A DNA stretch of 31,129 bases from Yinghuangia elevatio (GCF_040649515.1 NZ_JBEZFP010000114.1:1-31129); one strand, 5' to 3'; positions 1-8,225 are shown, counted from the first letter of the stretch. The notes: generated by a model not told the origin, from the letters alone. Numbers and translations are program-made.

Positions 1-507
1 GTAGTAGATGTAGCGGTACACCGTGTCGAGGTAGTTGTCGTACAACTGGGCGAACGCCTCGCCGTCCCCGTCCTGGGCGAGTTCGACCAGGGCCACGATG
101 CGGCCCGCCTCCCCGTCGACAGGCTCGTCTGACGACACGTCGGCGACCCTGCGCCGGCCACCGTCGTGGTGCTCGGCATTGTCGGATCGGGTCGGCGTTT
201 CCAACGACTCGACAGCGCCCACGACCTCGACGGCCACACGCACCAACAGCCCTGCGGAAGCAGTGGGCGTCGCAGTCCTCGAAGGGCCAACGCCGGCAGC
301 GCACAGCAAGGACCACACCTTTTCGTCGGCGAGGGTCGGTGTCACCACGGGTTCCGGCGGCACAGGGGCATCGCCGGTGAGTGCCAACACCGCACTGAGG
401 CCGGCCTCCTGGTCTTGCTCGAACCAGCGGCCGACTCGGTCGCCACTCGAGGCCAGGATCGCGTCCAACTCGGGATCGGTCCTTGCCGACCAGTTGTCGT
501 TGGTCAT
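1..507 (-). CDS. ECF-like sigma factor with N-terminal extension (partial)
   Basis: The gene starts at an ATG (505-507) that overlaps the stop of the upstream sigma gene as ATGA and runs off the window, giving 169 codons without a stop. The last 45 or so residues are a sigma-70 region 2: a helix with VELAQDGDGEAFAQLY and then TVYRYIYY. They closely match the start of the sigma factor at 23560-24138, both as protein and as DNA. The first 125 residues are not part of a normal ECF factor; they are acidic with no domain I recognise. This could be a fusion of a small partner protein to a sigma factor, or a long regulatory N-terminus. Coupling to the gene upstream suggests co-expression. Regions 2.3-4 lie outside the window, so completeness cannot be judged. 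Confidence 0.7.
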   Translation of the reverse strand, partial: MTNDNWSARTDPELDAILASSGDRVGRWFEQDQEAGLSAVLALTGDAPVPPEPVVTPTLADEKVWSLLCAAGVGPSRTATPTASAGLLVRVAVEVVGAVESLETPTRSDNAEHHDGGRRRVADVSSDEPVDGEAGRIVALVELAQDGDGEAFAQLYDNYLDTVYRYIYY

Positions 508-1088
508 TGCAGTCCCCCACTCCGGAGGTTGCGCAGCTTGAGGGTGCTACGCGCATCGAACAAGGCCTTGCGAACGGCGCCTGCCGTCGAGGAGATCCGT
601 GCGGCGATCTCGGCCGGGGTATAGCCGTCCAGGGTCCAGGCGAGGACCTGCGCTTGGCGGCTGGGCAGTGTGCGCAGCACATGCAGGACGTGAGCCTCTT
701 CGTCGGACAGCCCGAACGCAGCGCAGGCCCGCTCGTCGATGTGGTCTCCCGACGCGATCTCGGGTAGCGACGTCGTGACCCGCCACGCTGTGGAGCGTGT
801 GGCACACCATTTGCGGGACGCCACAACGCGGATCCAACTACGCGGGGCGTAGATGGCGTCCCACTGGAGCCACAAGTCCTGCATGGCTTCCTGCGCAATG
901 TCGCGGACGTCATCGAAGTCTGCGCCGCGCCTGTACAAGAAGCGACACAACGCTGTGAACTCCTGCCGATAGAAACGGCAGTACTCCTCCACGGCTTCGG
1001 GACTGCGTCTGTGGCGTGACCCCGTGTGGTGATCCTTTTCGTCGGGGCAAGCCGTGGTCGCTGGGGGCGGCGATTCGAATTGATTCAC
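504..1088 (-). CDS. ECF-type RNA polymerase sigma factor
   Basis: This 194-residue protein is an extracytoplasmic-function sigma-70 factor directing RNA polymerase to selected promoters. Region 2 spans about residues 35-105 (EEYCRFYRQEFTALCRFLYR, then DIAQEAMQDLWLQW). Region 4 spans about 137-193 and includes the helix-turn-helix GYTPAEIAARISSTAGAVRK. I chose the GTG at 1086-1088 because GGGGAGG sits five bases upstream on the minus strand; the open frame continues further up but in low-complexity, non-protein-like sequence. No anti-sigma gene is visible beside it; the next gene, coupled by ATGA, itself carries sigma region 2. The family assignment is firm and the regulon unknown. Confidence 0.85.
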   Translation of the reverse strand: MNQFESPPPATTACPDEKDHHTGSRHRRSPEAVEEYCRFYRQEFTALCRFLYRRGADFDDVRDIAQEAMQDLWLQWDAIYAPRSWIRVVASRKWCATRSTAWRVTTSLPEIASGDHIDERACAAFGLSDEEAHVLHVLRTLPSRQAQVLAWTLDGYTPAEIAARISSTAGAVRKALFDARSTLKLRNLRSGGLQ

Positions 1089-1839
1089 CGCGGCCTCCCC
1101 CACATCTGCCCGGCGGGCTGGCGGTGCGGACAGCGCATCCAGGTGCGCCTGCTGCCATCGTCGGGCAGTCGGCCCTCGAGTACCCGTGTTGAAACCGGGG
1201 GGTGTTCGTCCGGCATCGCGTCCTCCCCTGAGCGGCGCGGTGCCGCTTGTAGGGATAGGTGGGGCGCGACACACCGCAGCGTTACCTGGCCGGAGAAACC
1301 GATCGTCGACGGAACGGTGGGCAATGCTGCAACCGTTCCGCTGCATCAGGCCGCGCAGGAAGCACTGCTCCTCCAGGCCTCGTGTCGATCTGCTGACGCC
1401 CTGGTACCGCCGCCCCGGCCCACCAGCGCACACCCCATCCCGAAGCTCGACAGCCGCGGTCTGCGATGTTGCCCGCGAAGCCGAGGCCCAGCGGTAGGGC
1501 AACCTTTACCGCGGTAAAGCCATGCGGCCGGGCTGTCTCCTCCACGTGCCCGTAGGCATCTCGCCGTGTACGAAGACTCCGCAGCCTTTCGAAGGGTCCA
1601 AGGACTGGCACCCGAGCCGAAGAATGGTCTCAGCCGACGTTGTCCGTGCCGACGGAGACGAAGCCCCTCGGGAAGAGGAGCAGCAGGGGTGGCAAGACCC
1701 GCCTTCCCCGAGCGGCCCAAGGCACGGGCATGTGACATCGAAGCGCCGGGCGCCTCCCTCATGAACGGCGGGAGCGGCCGCCGCCGTCGTTCGACGACTG
1801 CAGGGGAGAGCCGCGGACGCGTCCGTCCCTCACGGCAAA
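1089..1839. other. Gene-free stretch between sigma operon and parAB
   Basis: About 750 bases with no convincing gene on either strand; the open frames have unbalanced composition and no family resemblance. It holds one parS-like palindrome (1504-1519). A GGGGAGAGCCGCG stretch at 1803-1815 is shared with the start of the structured repeats at 16.57 kb and 21.34 kb. Confidence 0.6.
1504..1519. promoter_or_regulatory. parS-like centromere site 1
   Basis: Perfect 16-bp palindrome CTTTACCGCGGTAAAG. The same 16-mer recurs at 2163-2178 and 4279-4294, all within 3 kb of parA/parB and not seen elsewhere in the window. It differs from the chromosomal parS GTTTCACGTGAAAC, which fits a plasmid-specific ParB. 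Assignment as the ParB site is inference from location, symmetry and repetition. Confidence 0.8.
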
Positions 1840-1886
1840 TGCTCGAGGCCTCGGCTCCCGAACTTCGGGAGCCGAGGCCTCGAGCA
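1840..1886. terminator. Strong hairpin terminator after parB
   Basis: A perfect 23-base arm (1840-1862) pairs with 1864-1886 around a single central base, just downstream of the parB stop on the minus strand. The stem is GC-rich, with GCTCGAGGCCTCGG at its foot. No U-tract is evident, as is common in Streptomyces. It probably ends the parAB transcript. Confidence 0.8.
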
Positions 1887-1907
1887 ATGGTCGGCTCAGC
1901 CGACCGC

Positions 1908-2972
1908 CTACAGCGGGGGAGGGAGGCGCTGGATCACTGCCTCGACGTGCTCGTGCAGTCGAGACACCAAGGCCTGCGCGCGCGCCTGGTCAGCGCGGCT
2001 CGCTGCTTCGCACGAGGCGGGCAGTTCCTCAAGAGCCTCGGCGAATCGCCCCGCCAGTCCGACGGCCGACTCCAGTTCGGCGAACGCATCCGAGGCATCG
2101 GGAGGAGTGCCGGGTGAGCTACCCGGCGACGCCTGGTGGGGGAGAGCGGGCTGCCGCGCGGGCTTTACCGCGGTAAAGCCCGCGTCCTTGCGTTGCCGTC
2201 CCTCCTCCACATCGGCGGCCTTCCGGCGCTTCTTCGGTTGGGCCTGCTGCTCCTGCCGCACGGCATGGCGTGCCTGCCATGCGTCGACTTGCTCGTCGGC
2301 TGGGAGCTTTGCCAGTTCGCGTGTCTCCCGCACCGGCAGATCCCCCGTACTCACCAGGACCTGCAGATCGGGAGCAAGGTCGAGCAGGTACATCTGCTGG
2401 GTGACCCACCCTGCGGACTTCCCGTAGTACTCCGCGACCTTCGCTTTGCCGCCGAGTTCCTCGGTCATTGTCCTGATGCCCAGGGCACGCTCGATCGGGT
2501 CGAGGTCCTCGCGGTCGTTGTTCTCGGAGAGCACCGCGTCCAGGAAGTCCGCGCGGGACTTCGCCACCTCGTCGTCGACCACGACGTCCAGCGTCGGCAG
2601 CCCGACAGCTCGGGACCCGCGCCAGCGTCGCTCGCCGTTGGCGATGACGTACGGCGCGTTCCCGATGTTGTCGGCTTCGTCGGGCCACAGCGCGAGGTAG
2701 GCCTCGCGGGTGACTGCGACGGCCGGCTGGAGCTGCTTCTTCTTCAGCTTCAGGCCGAACTCGCGCTGTGCTTCCTCGGTCCCGAAGTTCCGGCGTGGGT
2801 TGAAACGCGTCGGGATCAGCTGCGCCAGGGGCAGTGCCCGCAGGCGGCTGTCCGCGGCGCCGGCGGTCGCGGCGCCGGTGGTCGCGGCGACCGCCTGCCT
2901 GCGGGCGCTGACACCGCCGCGGGCGCGGGCGAACGAGGAGCCGGTGCCCAGTTCATCGGCTACACGAGTCAT
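1908..2972 (-). CDS. parB: ParB-like partition protein
   Basis: This 354-residue protein is a centromere-binding partition protein that loads on parS sites and works with ParA in plasmid segregation. The ParB N-terminal domain shows the CTP-binding box NGERRWRGSRAVGLP at about 112-126 (GERRxR type). A helix-turn-helix follows at about 174-199 (KAKVAEYYGKSAGWVTQQM). The C-terminal third is a charged linker, then a helical segment (about 300-354) likely to dimerise. The start ATG overlaps the parA stop as ATGA, so the two are co-translated. A parS copy lies inside the gene and encodes residues GFTAVKPA around 265-272, in the linker, where it can be tolerated. ParB from linear Streptomyces plasmids is the likely relative. 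Confidence 0.92.
   Translation of the reverse strand: MTRVADELGTGSSFARARGGVSARRQAVAATTGAATAGAADSRLRALPLAQLIPTRFNPRRNFGTEEAQREFGLKLKKKQLQPAVAVTREAYLALWPDEADNIGNAPYVIANGERRWRGSRAVGLPTLDVVVDDEVAKSRADFLDAVLSENNDREDLDPIERALGIRTMTEELGGKAKVAEYYGKSAGWVTQQMYLLDLAPDLQVLVSTGDLPVRETRELAKLPADEQVDAWQARHAVRQEQQAQPKKRRKAADVEEGRQRKDAGFTAVKPARQPALPHQASPGSSPGTPPDASDAFAELESAVGLAGRFAEALEELPASCEAASRADQARAQALVSRLHEHVEAVIQRLPPPL
2157..2184. promoter_or_regulatory. parS-like site 2 inside parB
   Basis: The shared 16-bp core lies at 2163-2178, and the symmetry extends to a perfect 28-bp palindrome here, the longest of the three copies. It sits within the parB coding sequence in the region for the charged linker. The extended arms (CGCGGG and CCCGCG) may make it the strongest site. 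Confidence 0.8.
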
Positions 2973-4216
2973 GAGACCTCCCGGGCCAGGGCCCGCATCG
3001 TGGCGGACTGCTCGCCCCGCGGTGCGTACGACAGCAGCGGCTGCTTGAGGCGGACGGCTTTGCGTTGGTCGGTGAGTTCGCCGATGACGCCGACCACGCG
3101 CGGGTCCTTTATGTCGAACCAGTTCTGCAGCGAGGACGTGGCGATGAAGCCGCGGCGCGGGTCGTACATGTTGACGACGATCCCCAGGTAGTCGATCTCC
3201 ACGGTCATGTCTTCGCGGAGGTCTTCGATCTGACTGATCAGGAGGTCGTACGCGTCCGCGCTGCTGTCCTCGGCCTGGACGACGATCAACGCGCCGGAAC
3301 TGCCCGGGGCTTCGCCGTCTCGTCGGCGGCCGTAGTAGAGGGCGGCGTCCATGCTGAGGCCGAGGCTTGGGGGGCAGTCGACGACGATCTCGTCGTAGAA
3401 GGGTTCCAGGGGAGCCAGCGCTCGTTCGAGGGCGGCCTCACGGAACCGCACCTTGGACAGGGCTACGTCCAGCAGGAAGCCGTCCTGGCATCCGGGAAGC
3501 AGATCGAGGCGGCCGCCGTACCGGTCGTCGGCGATCGGCACGACAAGCTCCCTGATGTCCTTCTTTGCCTCCCCCGACATGTGCTTGCTGAGACTGTCGA
3601 CGTCCGGGTCCATCGGAATCTCGTTCTGGCCCAGTTGGCTGGTCAGGTGACGCTGCGGATCGAAGTCGACCAGCAGGGTGCGGCGGCCCAGCCCGGGCAG
3701 TTCCTCGAAGTCCAGCGGGTCGCTGGTCTCGCCGGCGTCCTGGTCGAGGAGAGCAGCGAAGTGCTTGGAGATCCGCACCAGATGGAGCGCGTCGGGGTTC
3801 TCGGCAAGAGCTTCGCCGAGGCCGGCGGACACCGCCGTCTTTCCGACGCCGCCCTTCTGGTTGCAGACGATCCGTCGCCGCGGGTGCTCAGCTCGGGGGG
3901 TCGCCGGGACCGGGTTCATCTCCAGCCAGAGCTGAACGGACTGGGCCAGGCCTTGCGTTAGGGACACACCTCGGTCGGCTGCGGCCTGGCGGAACTCGTT
4001 CCATTGGCCGCGGGGGAGCAAGGTGGAGAACGACTCGGCGCCGGACGTGTCGACGGCTCCGGGAACGGAGGCGAGGGAGAGCCAGGCGGCGATGCCCTTC
4101 TCGACCGCAGTCTGGATCTCCGTGCGGTGCTGGGCTGCCCGGACCTTGAGCGCCTGCCACAGCCATCCCGGCAGCTTGGATACGACCTTCTCGCGGTCGC
4201 TTGAAGGGGAAGTCAT
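2969..4216 (-). CDS. parA: ParA-like partition ATPase with duplicated N-terminal module
   Basis: This 415-residue protein is a Walker-type partition ATPase. The deviant Walker A is KGGVGKT at 121-127. Later motifs are LLVDFDPQRHLTSQLG (A'-type) and EIVVDCPPSLG (Walker B). It ends REVS, with its stop overlapping the parB start. The first 110 residues hold two similar segments: LPGWLWQALKVRAAQHRTEI onward (about 15-48) and LPRGQWNEFRQAAADRGVSL onward (about 67-100). Each ends in a W-L helix, suggesting a tandem ribbon-helix-helix or HTH-like DNA-binding module. That would fit a ParA that also represses its own promoter. The parS copy at 4279-4294 is 62 bases upstream of the start. ParA identity is firm; the DNA-binding role is inferred. 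Confidence 0.92.
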   Translation of the reverse strand: MTSPSSDREKVVSKLPGWLWQALKVRAAQHRTEIQTAVEKGIAAWLSLASVPGAVDTSGAESFSTLLPRGQWNEFRQAAADRGVSLTQGLAQSVQLWLEMNPVPATPRAEHPRRRIVCNQKGGVGKTAVSAGLGEALAENPDALHLVRISKHFAALLDQDAGETSDPLDFEELPGLGRRTLLVDFDPQRHLTSQLGQNEIPMDPDVDSLSKHMSGEAKKDIRELVVPIADDRYGGRLDLLPGCQDGFLLDVALSKVRFREAALERALAPLEPFYDEIVVDCPPSLGLSMDAALYYGRRRDGEAPGSSGALIVVQAEDSSADAYDLLISQIEDLREDMTVEIDYLGIVVNMYDPRRGFIATSSLQNWFDIKDPRVVGVIGELTDQRKAVRLKQPLLSYAPRGEQSATMRALAREVS

Positions 4217-4278
4217 GACAGGTACCTTACTAACGTGGCATCAGGTCCTGTTCTGCGACACGTTAGGAATGCCAGATC

Positions 4279-4294
4279 CTTTACCGCGGTAAAG
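4279..4294. promoter_or_regulatory. parS-like site 3 upstream of parA
   Basis: Third copy of CTTTACCGCGGTAAAG, in the 202-base gap between parA and the next gene. Its position upstream of parA would let ParB spreading affect the parAB promoter. Confidence 0.8.
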
Positions 4295-4418
4295 TTGCGA
4301 CCTGAGGGGCGTCCCGATCCAACGCCACCCAACTGGGCTCTTTCACCACGCAGTTCGCGAGCGTCTTCGGGGCTGCTGTCCGCGGAGAACCGTCCCCACA
4401 GCGTGCAACCGTGCTCAC

Positions 4419-5357
4419 TCAGTCCGCGTCGGGGTCGAGACCTGTGGCGTTGAGGGCTTCACATAGGTCGAAGTCGAGTTGGCTTCCCAGGACTCGGCGT
4501 GCGTTCGCGTAGCCGAGCGCGAGGCCCGGGGGAGTGCAGTCAAGAGGGGGAAGCAACTCACGGCGCTCGTCGCGTTCGTGGGCGGGCAGGAGCGGCTCGG
4601 CGAAGATCTCCTCGTAGACGGCCTTGTGAGCCTTGCTGTTCACCTCGTCGTGCTGCCGCGACCAGGCATCCCGGTCCATCTGTGACTCGTGCTGCTCATC
4701 CCATCGCGCCAGGTATTTCCACCCCACCTCCGCGAAGACAGGGCTCTCCTCGTACCCGTGCTTCGTGGCGCAGCCCAGCCGAAGGAGATGGAGGGTGTCG
4801 CGGGGGGCGGGGTTCAGACCGGAGACGAACGGCACGACGAAATCCCGTGTATGGGCGCGCAAGGCTTCATAGGACTCGACGTGCGGTCCTAGGGGTGCTT
4901 CGCGCACCACGAACGTCAAGGCCAGCATCGTCAGATGCGTGTGGGTGAGTCGGGGGAGGAGCAGCAGGGACTCTTCGAGGACGATGCCCGCATGCGTGTT
5001 CGGGGTGGTGTTCGTCTGGGCCACGATCGTCTCGATCAGGACGCCTTCGACGGCGGCGTCGCCTCGAAAGGCATGGATCTCCTGGGCTTTAAACAAGCAT
5101 CGCTGCATCCAGGGTTCGGCGAACAGTGCGAGCCTGTCCGGGGCGTCCGCGGCGAGGCGATGCAGCACCGCGTCCACGATGTCGGCTGCCCGTGCCTCTG
5201 CCAGGTGTGCGGCCTCGGTCGACAGGGCCAGGAAGTTGGCCCGGAATGTGTCGCGCGCGATCGCCGCCACGTCCTCGTACGACGGCCCCAGGCGCACGAC
5301 CTCGGCCTGGATGTTGGTCGAGTTGTCACCGGAGCGCTGTCGCTGACGCCGTATCAC
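4419..5357 (-). CDS. LPO_1073/Vpar_1526-like protein
   Basis: This 312-residue soluble protein opens with RSGDNSTNIQA and GPSYEDVAAIARDTFRANF, which matches my memory of the LPO_1073/Vpar_1526 family, whose members begin with a GDNSTNIQA motif and whose biochemistry is not established. The rest is mostly helical, with no catalytic motif I can name. The start is a GTG (5355-5357) that overlaps the stop of the upstream small membrane gene as GTGA, so the two are coupled. That upstream protein ends in a related motif, GDHSTNIQ, hinting at interaction or a shared modular tag. Family call moderate; function unknown. Confidence 0.75.
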   Translation of the reverse strand: MIRRQRQRSGDNSTNIQAEVVRLGPSYEDVAAIARDTFRANFLALSTEAAHLAEARAADIVDAVLHRLAADAPDRLALFAEPWMQRCLFKAQEIHAFRGDAAVEGVLIETIVAQTNTTPNTHAGIVLEESLLLLPRLTHTHLTMLALTFVVREAPLGPHVESYEALRAHTRDFVVPFVSGLNPAPRDTLHLLRLGCATKHGYEESPVFAEVGWKYLARWDEQHESQMDRDAWSRQHDEVNSKAHKAVYEEIFAEPLLPAHERDERRELLPPLDCTPPGLALGYANARRVLGSQLDFDLCEALNATGLDPDAD

Positions 5358-5539
5358 GTGTTGCCGGACCGGAAATCATCACCGATGGTGAGGTCGTTCC
5401 CGACCTGGATGTTCGTCGAGTGGTCCCCACCGGCCTGGTGTTGGCGGCTGCTGCTGCGCCGATCGAAGAAGAACCACCCAGCCAAGGCGATGGGAATCGC
5501 CACACCGAAGCCACCGAAGACCCATGTAACCCAGGACAT
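5354..5539 (-). CDS. Small single-pass membrane protein with GDHSTNIQ tail
   Basis: A 61-residue protein with one strong membrane segment near the N-terminus (WVTWVFGGFGVAIPIALAGW), then a basic FFFDRRSSS stop-transfer stretch. Its polar C-terminus, GGDHSTNIQ followed by VGNDLTIGDD, has a repeat-like GD/GN pattern. I chose the ATG at 5537-5539 because GGGGGG lies a few bases upstream; the frame is open for 15 codons before it. It overlaps the next gene by four bases and shares the STNIQ motif with it, so it may anchor that partner at the membrane. No enzymatic motif. Confidence 0.7.
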   Translation of the reverse strand: MSWVTWVFGGFGVAIPIALAGWFFFDRRSSSRQHQAGGDHSTNIQVGNDLTIGDDFRSGNT

Positions 5540-6138
5540 CGAGCCCCCCACGATGCCAGCGTGGGCTGTGTAGCCCATCACCACATACTCCGAGCGTAGC
5601 GGTGTGCCCCACCCGAGGAGGCAGCAATCGGCCCGGAGGTGAACGGAGTTGAACTGTCCTGGCTACGCCCACCGAGCCCACGCGGCCGGTTGTCCGGCCT
5701 CCTGCGCAGCGCAGCCCTTTCGGCGACCGCGACAGGCAGGACACGATGGATCGGCGTCGCAGCAAGACAGTGCCCCCCGGGAGATGACGGTCGCCTCAGC
5801 GCCGCCTCATTCACGGTTGTCTGCGGACAACCGACGGCGCCCAAGCGAGAAGTCCCTGCGGTTGCAGGCTCAGTCGCGCAGCGTGGAAGGCGCCGGATGA
5901 CGTCCCGGCGTTCGGCAAGGGGAGTGCGCCTGCGCCGGATGACTCCCGGTTCTTTGCGTTGTGGAGGATTCGGTGGCGGATGACCGCTTGAGGCGGCTAC
6001 GTCCAGATGGGGGACGCATGCGTAGGTGGTCTCCGAAAATTCGGGAGATCGCCGCTGGTCAGCGCGCTGCGGGTGACGTGTCCGACGTCGGGCAAACGTC
6101 ACTTGAACGTCACTCGGACGTCGCTTTCCTGGCGGCGG
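5540..6138. other. Gene-free stretch
   Basis: About 600 bases without a gene I can defend. It contains three spaced ACGTC boxes at about 6095-6125 and a GCCGGATGAC repeat near 5890 and 5935. The open frames here look like shadows. It may hold promoters, but none is recognisable. Confidence 0.4.
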
Positions 6139-6348
6139 TCAGGGGCTGTCGCGGTGCCAGCGCCAGATGCCGCCGGGGTCGGGTGCGTACCAGGACCGGC
6201 CACCGAGGTACGTGCCCCGTTCGCTGACCAGGGCGGTGCCGGAATCGTCGCCGTCGGTGCGGCACCAAGCCTGCGCGCCGTTCATCGGCCCGTCGTGGAG
6301 TTCGACCCAGGTCCAGTGCCCGGTGGCGGCTTCGTGCGTGGGTTCCAT
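6139..6348 (-). CDS. Small Trp-rich hypothetical protein
   Basis: A 69-residue protein rich in tryptophan and glycine (HWTWVELHDG, YLGGRSWYAPDPGGIWRWH). Composition and length look like a real small Streptomyces protein of the kind carried on plasmids and genomic islands. No domain, signal peptide or membrane segment is seen. The ribosome site before the ATG is weak (GGGA). It is the last of three minus-strand genes with gaps of 50-75 bases, possibly one transcript. Confidence 0.6.
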   Translation of the reverse strand: MEPTHEAATGHWTWVELHDGPMNGAQAWCRTDGDDSGTALVSERGTYLGGRSWYAPDPGGIWRWHRDSP

Positions 6349-6421
6349 GTGTCCCAGCCTGCCGCGTGTCTTCTGAAGCCGGGAGGACTTCCGCGTTGTC
6401 AGCTGACCGCGGAAGGCCGGG

Positions 6422-6859
6422 TCATGTGGTGGCGGTGCGGAGCCACTTGTCGGTCTCTTGGAGGGCGCCGGCCGCGCCGAGGGCGTCGGTGAGCATGACT
6501 GCGGTGGTGACGGCCATGGTGTGGATCTGCCCGGTGAGGTCGTCCAGGTCCGCCACCGCCCCGAGGAACCCCGACTCTCCCGTGGCGACGCGGTCGACTG
6601 CGGTGGTGACGGCGAGTTCGGCGTCGATCGGTGCGAGGGCAGCTGTGGCGCGCAGGGCCTTCACCGAGTGCGAGGGTTCGCCGAGTTCGTCGAAGTTCAC
6701 GTCGTGTCCGACGATGAGCACGGCCAGGACCTGCTCCAGCCGCTGCCTGTCCAGGCCTTCGAGGGCGCGGTGGACCGCGGCCTGGTCGCGGGTGACGTAT
6801 GCCCGAAGCAGGTTCACGGACAGCCGTACCGCGGCGTGCAGTTCCGTCTCCGTCGTCAT
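6422..6859 (-). CDS. Helical hypothetical protein
   Basis: A 145-residue, mostly alpha-helical, acidic and soluble protein (MTTETELHAAVRLSVNLLRAY at the start, DKWLRTATT at the end). It has no cysteines, no membrane segment and no motif I recognise. Codon use is typical of the host. The neighbours are hypothetical genes on the same strand. Confidence 0.65.
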   Translation of the reverse strand: MTTETELHAAVRLSVNLLRAYVTRDQAAVHRALEGLDRQRLEQVLAVLIVGHDVNFDELGEPSHSVKALRATAALAPIDAELAVTTAVDRVATGESGFLGAVADLDDLTGQIHTMAVTTAVMLTDALGAAGALQETDKWLRTATT

Positions 6860-6909
6860 GCACCCGGCCTACCCCAGCGGCTGAGCGCAGTCCGGCCGGG
6901 ACGAGGTGT

Positions 6910-7236
6910 TCACCCGAACGGGTCCCGGCTATCAGCTGCTTCGTTCGGGGCCGACGGCGGGCGGAAGAGGGCGACCATCTGGTGCCACTGGTCCATGGTG
7001 ATGATGAGGACCTGGTCGCGGTGGTCGGCCATGCGCAGGTAGAGCTCTTCGCCGCCGGGGAGCGGGGCGAACTCGATACGGTCCTCGTCGCGGACGCCGA
7101 GCGGGAAGTACCAGTCCAGCCCCCCGAGGTCCTTCGTCGTCCCGACGGTGCGCACTTCCAGCGCCGCGGCGAGCGCGTCCTGGGCGGCTTTGGGGATCGC
7201 CAGTTCGCCCCTGGTTGGTTCGGGCCTGTCCGTCAT
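6910..7236 (-). CDS. Hypothetical protein, 108 aa
   Basis: A 108-residue protein with a mixed alpha/beta pattern: ELAIPKAAQDALAAAL, then KDLGGLDWYFPLG, and a C-terminal QVLIITMDQWHQMVALF. The ATG at 7234-7236 is supported by AAGGGGGAG upstream; longer starts exist but lack a ribosome site. It is transcribed away from the gene at 7409 across a 172-base divergent gap. I do not recognise the family. Confidence 0.65.
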   Translation of the reverse strand: MTDRPEPTRGELAIPKAAQDALAAALEVRTVGTTKDLGGLDWYFPLGVRDEDRIEFAPLPGGEELYLRMADHRDQVLIITMDQWHQMVALFRPPSAPNEAADSRDPFG

Positions 7237-7408
7237 GGTGAGCACTCCCCCTTGTGCGTCGGTGGTGTCCGGCATCCGCTTACGCGCCATCTCGCAGCGT
7301 CTCAGTGTGCCGTCGGACCGCCCCTCGGGTTCGCGGTTCGTCGGCGCCCGGGCCGGGCCGGTGGCTAGCGTGGGGGAGCGAGCTGTCCACGACGGGGGAG
7401 GACCGCCC

Positions 7409-8182
7409 ATGCCGAAGCCCGATGCCGATGTTGTCCTGCCGGTGCCGGTGAAGCAGGCGCCGGCGCGCGACGACCACGCCTGGTCGTTCCGGGACGTGGG
7501 CGGGACGCGGACGCACGTGCGGCTGCGGGTGTGGCCGACCAAGGACGGCGGGCACCTGGTGGTCGCCACCGAACTGCAGATGGGCGCCGGCCTCATCAAC
7601 GCCGCAGAGGCACTCGTGCGCGGCGTGGTCGCCGAGTTCGGCGACCAGGTCGCCGTGGTCCGGCACTTCCCGGCCTGGACGATGACCGCGTTCGAGACCG
7701 ACGACTTCGACCTCCTGGTCCTCGACGAGCACGGCATCGCCCACGACCACCAGGTCACCCGCCAGCTGCTGGACCTCCTCGGCGCGCAGCTGCTCGGCTT
7801 CCCCGGCGACAACCTGCCGAAGCCGGTCGACACGGCTACGGACGTGCCGCCGCAGAGCGTGCACCTGGCGCGTATGGTCGCGGCCGGGCTGCGCCTGGAC
7901 CAGGACCGCGTCACCCAACGCCGCCCGAACGGCTACCCGATCGCACACGGACCGGTCGCCGCGGCCGACGTCGACGCCGTCACCGCGCTGCGCCTGGCGC
8001 TGTCGGCGATCCAGCACCTGGCGCACTTCGTCGACGGCATCGACCTCGGCGCCCACGGCACCCGCGCCAGCGCCCGCCGGCACAAGACCAAGGACCGAGT
8101 CTTCGAGGCGCTGGTCGACCAGGTCTCGGAACTGGACGAGGTGTGCCGCGAACTCGACGACGAGCAGCGCACCCAGGCCTGA
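7409..8182 (+). CDS. Hypothetical protein, 257 aa
   Basis: Starts at an ATG with GGGGGAG eight bases upstream. The first half is a beta-rich alpha/beta domain (THVRLRVWPTKDGGHLVVAT, HFPAWTMTAFETDDFDLLVL). The second half is helical, with a QHLAHFVDGIDL stretch and a C-terminal coiled region DQVSELDEVCRELDDEQ. Soluble, with no recognised catalytic motif. It stands alone with a hairpin directly after its stop. Probably a plasmid-type hypothetical. Confidence 0.7.
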   Translation: MPKPDADVVLPVPVKQAPARDDHAWSFRDVGGTRTHVRLRVWPTKDGGHLVVATELQMGAGLINAAEALVRGVVAEFGDQVAVVRHFPAWTMTAFETDDFDLLVLDEHGIAHDHQVTRQLLDLLGAQLLGFPGDNLPKPVDTATDVPPQSVHLARMVAAGLRLDQDRVTQRRPNGYPIAHGPVAAADVDAVTALRLALSAIQHLAHFVDGIDLGAHGTRASARRHKTKDRVFEALVDQVSELDEVCRELDDEQRTQA

Positions 8183-8225
8183 CCGCACCGCGCGCACCGC
8201 ACCGCGCGCACCGGCCGCCGGTGCG
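8182..8225. terminator. Tandem repeat ending in a hairpin
   Basis: Two exact 14-bp repeats (ACCGCACCGCGCGC, 8182-8195 and 8196-8209) run into an 8-bp inverted repeat CGCACCGG/CCGGTGCG with a 3-base loop (8207-8225), right at the end of the upstream gene. Likely a factor-independent terminator. Confidence 0.55.

Noticed and set aside
1346..1762. Minus-strand frame across the first parS site
   Set aside because: No ribosome site, shadow-like composition, interrupted by the palindrome; no homologue recalled.
5578..6102. 174-codon minus-strand frame
   Set aside because: Arg/Pro/Ser-rich shadow with no ribosome site and no motif.
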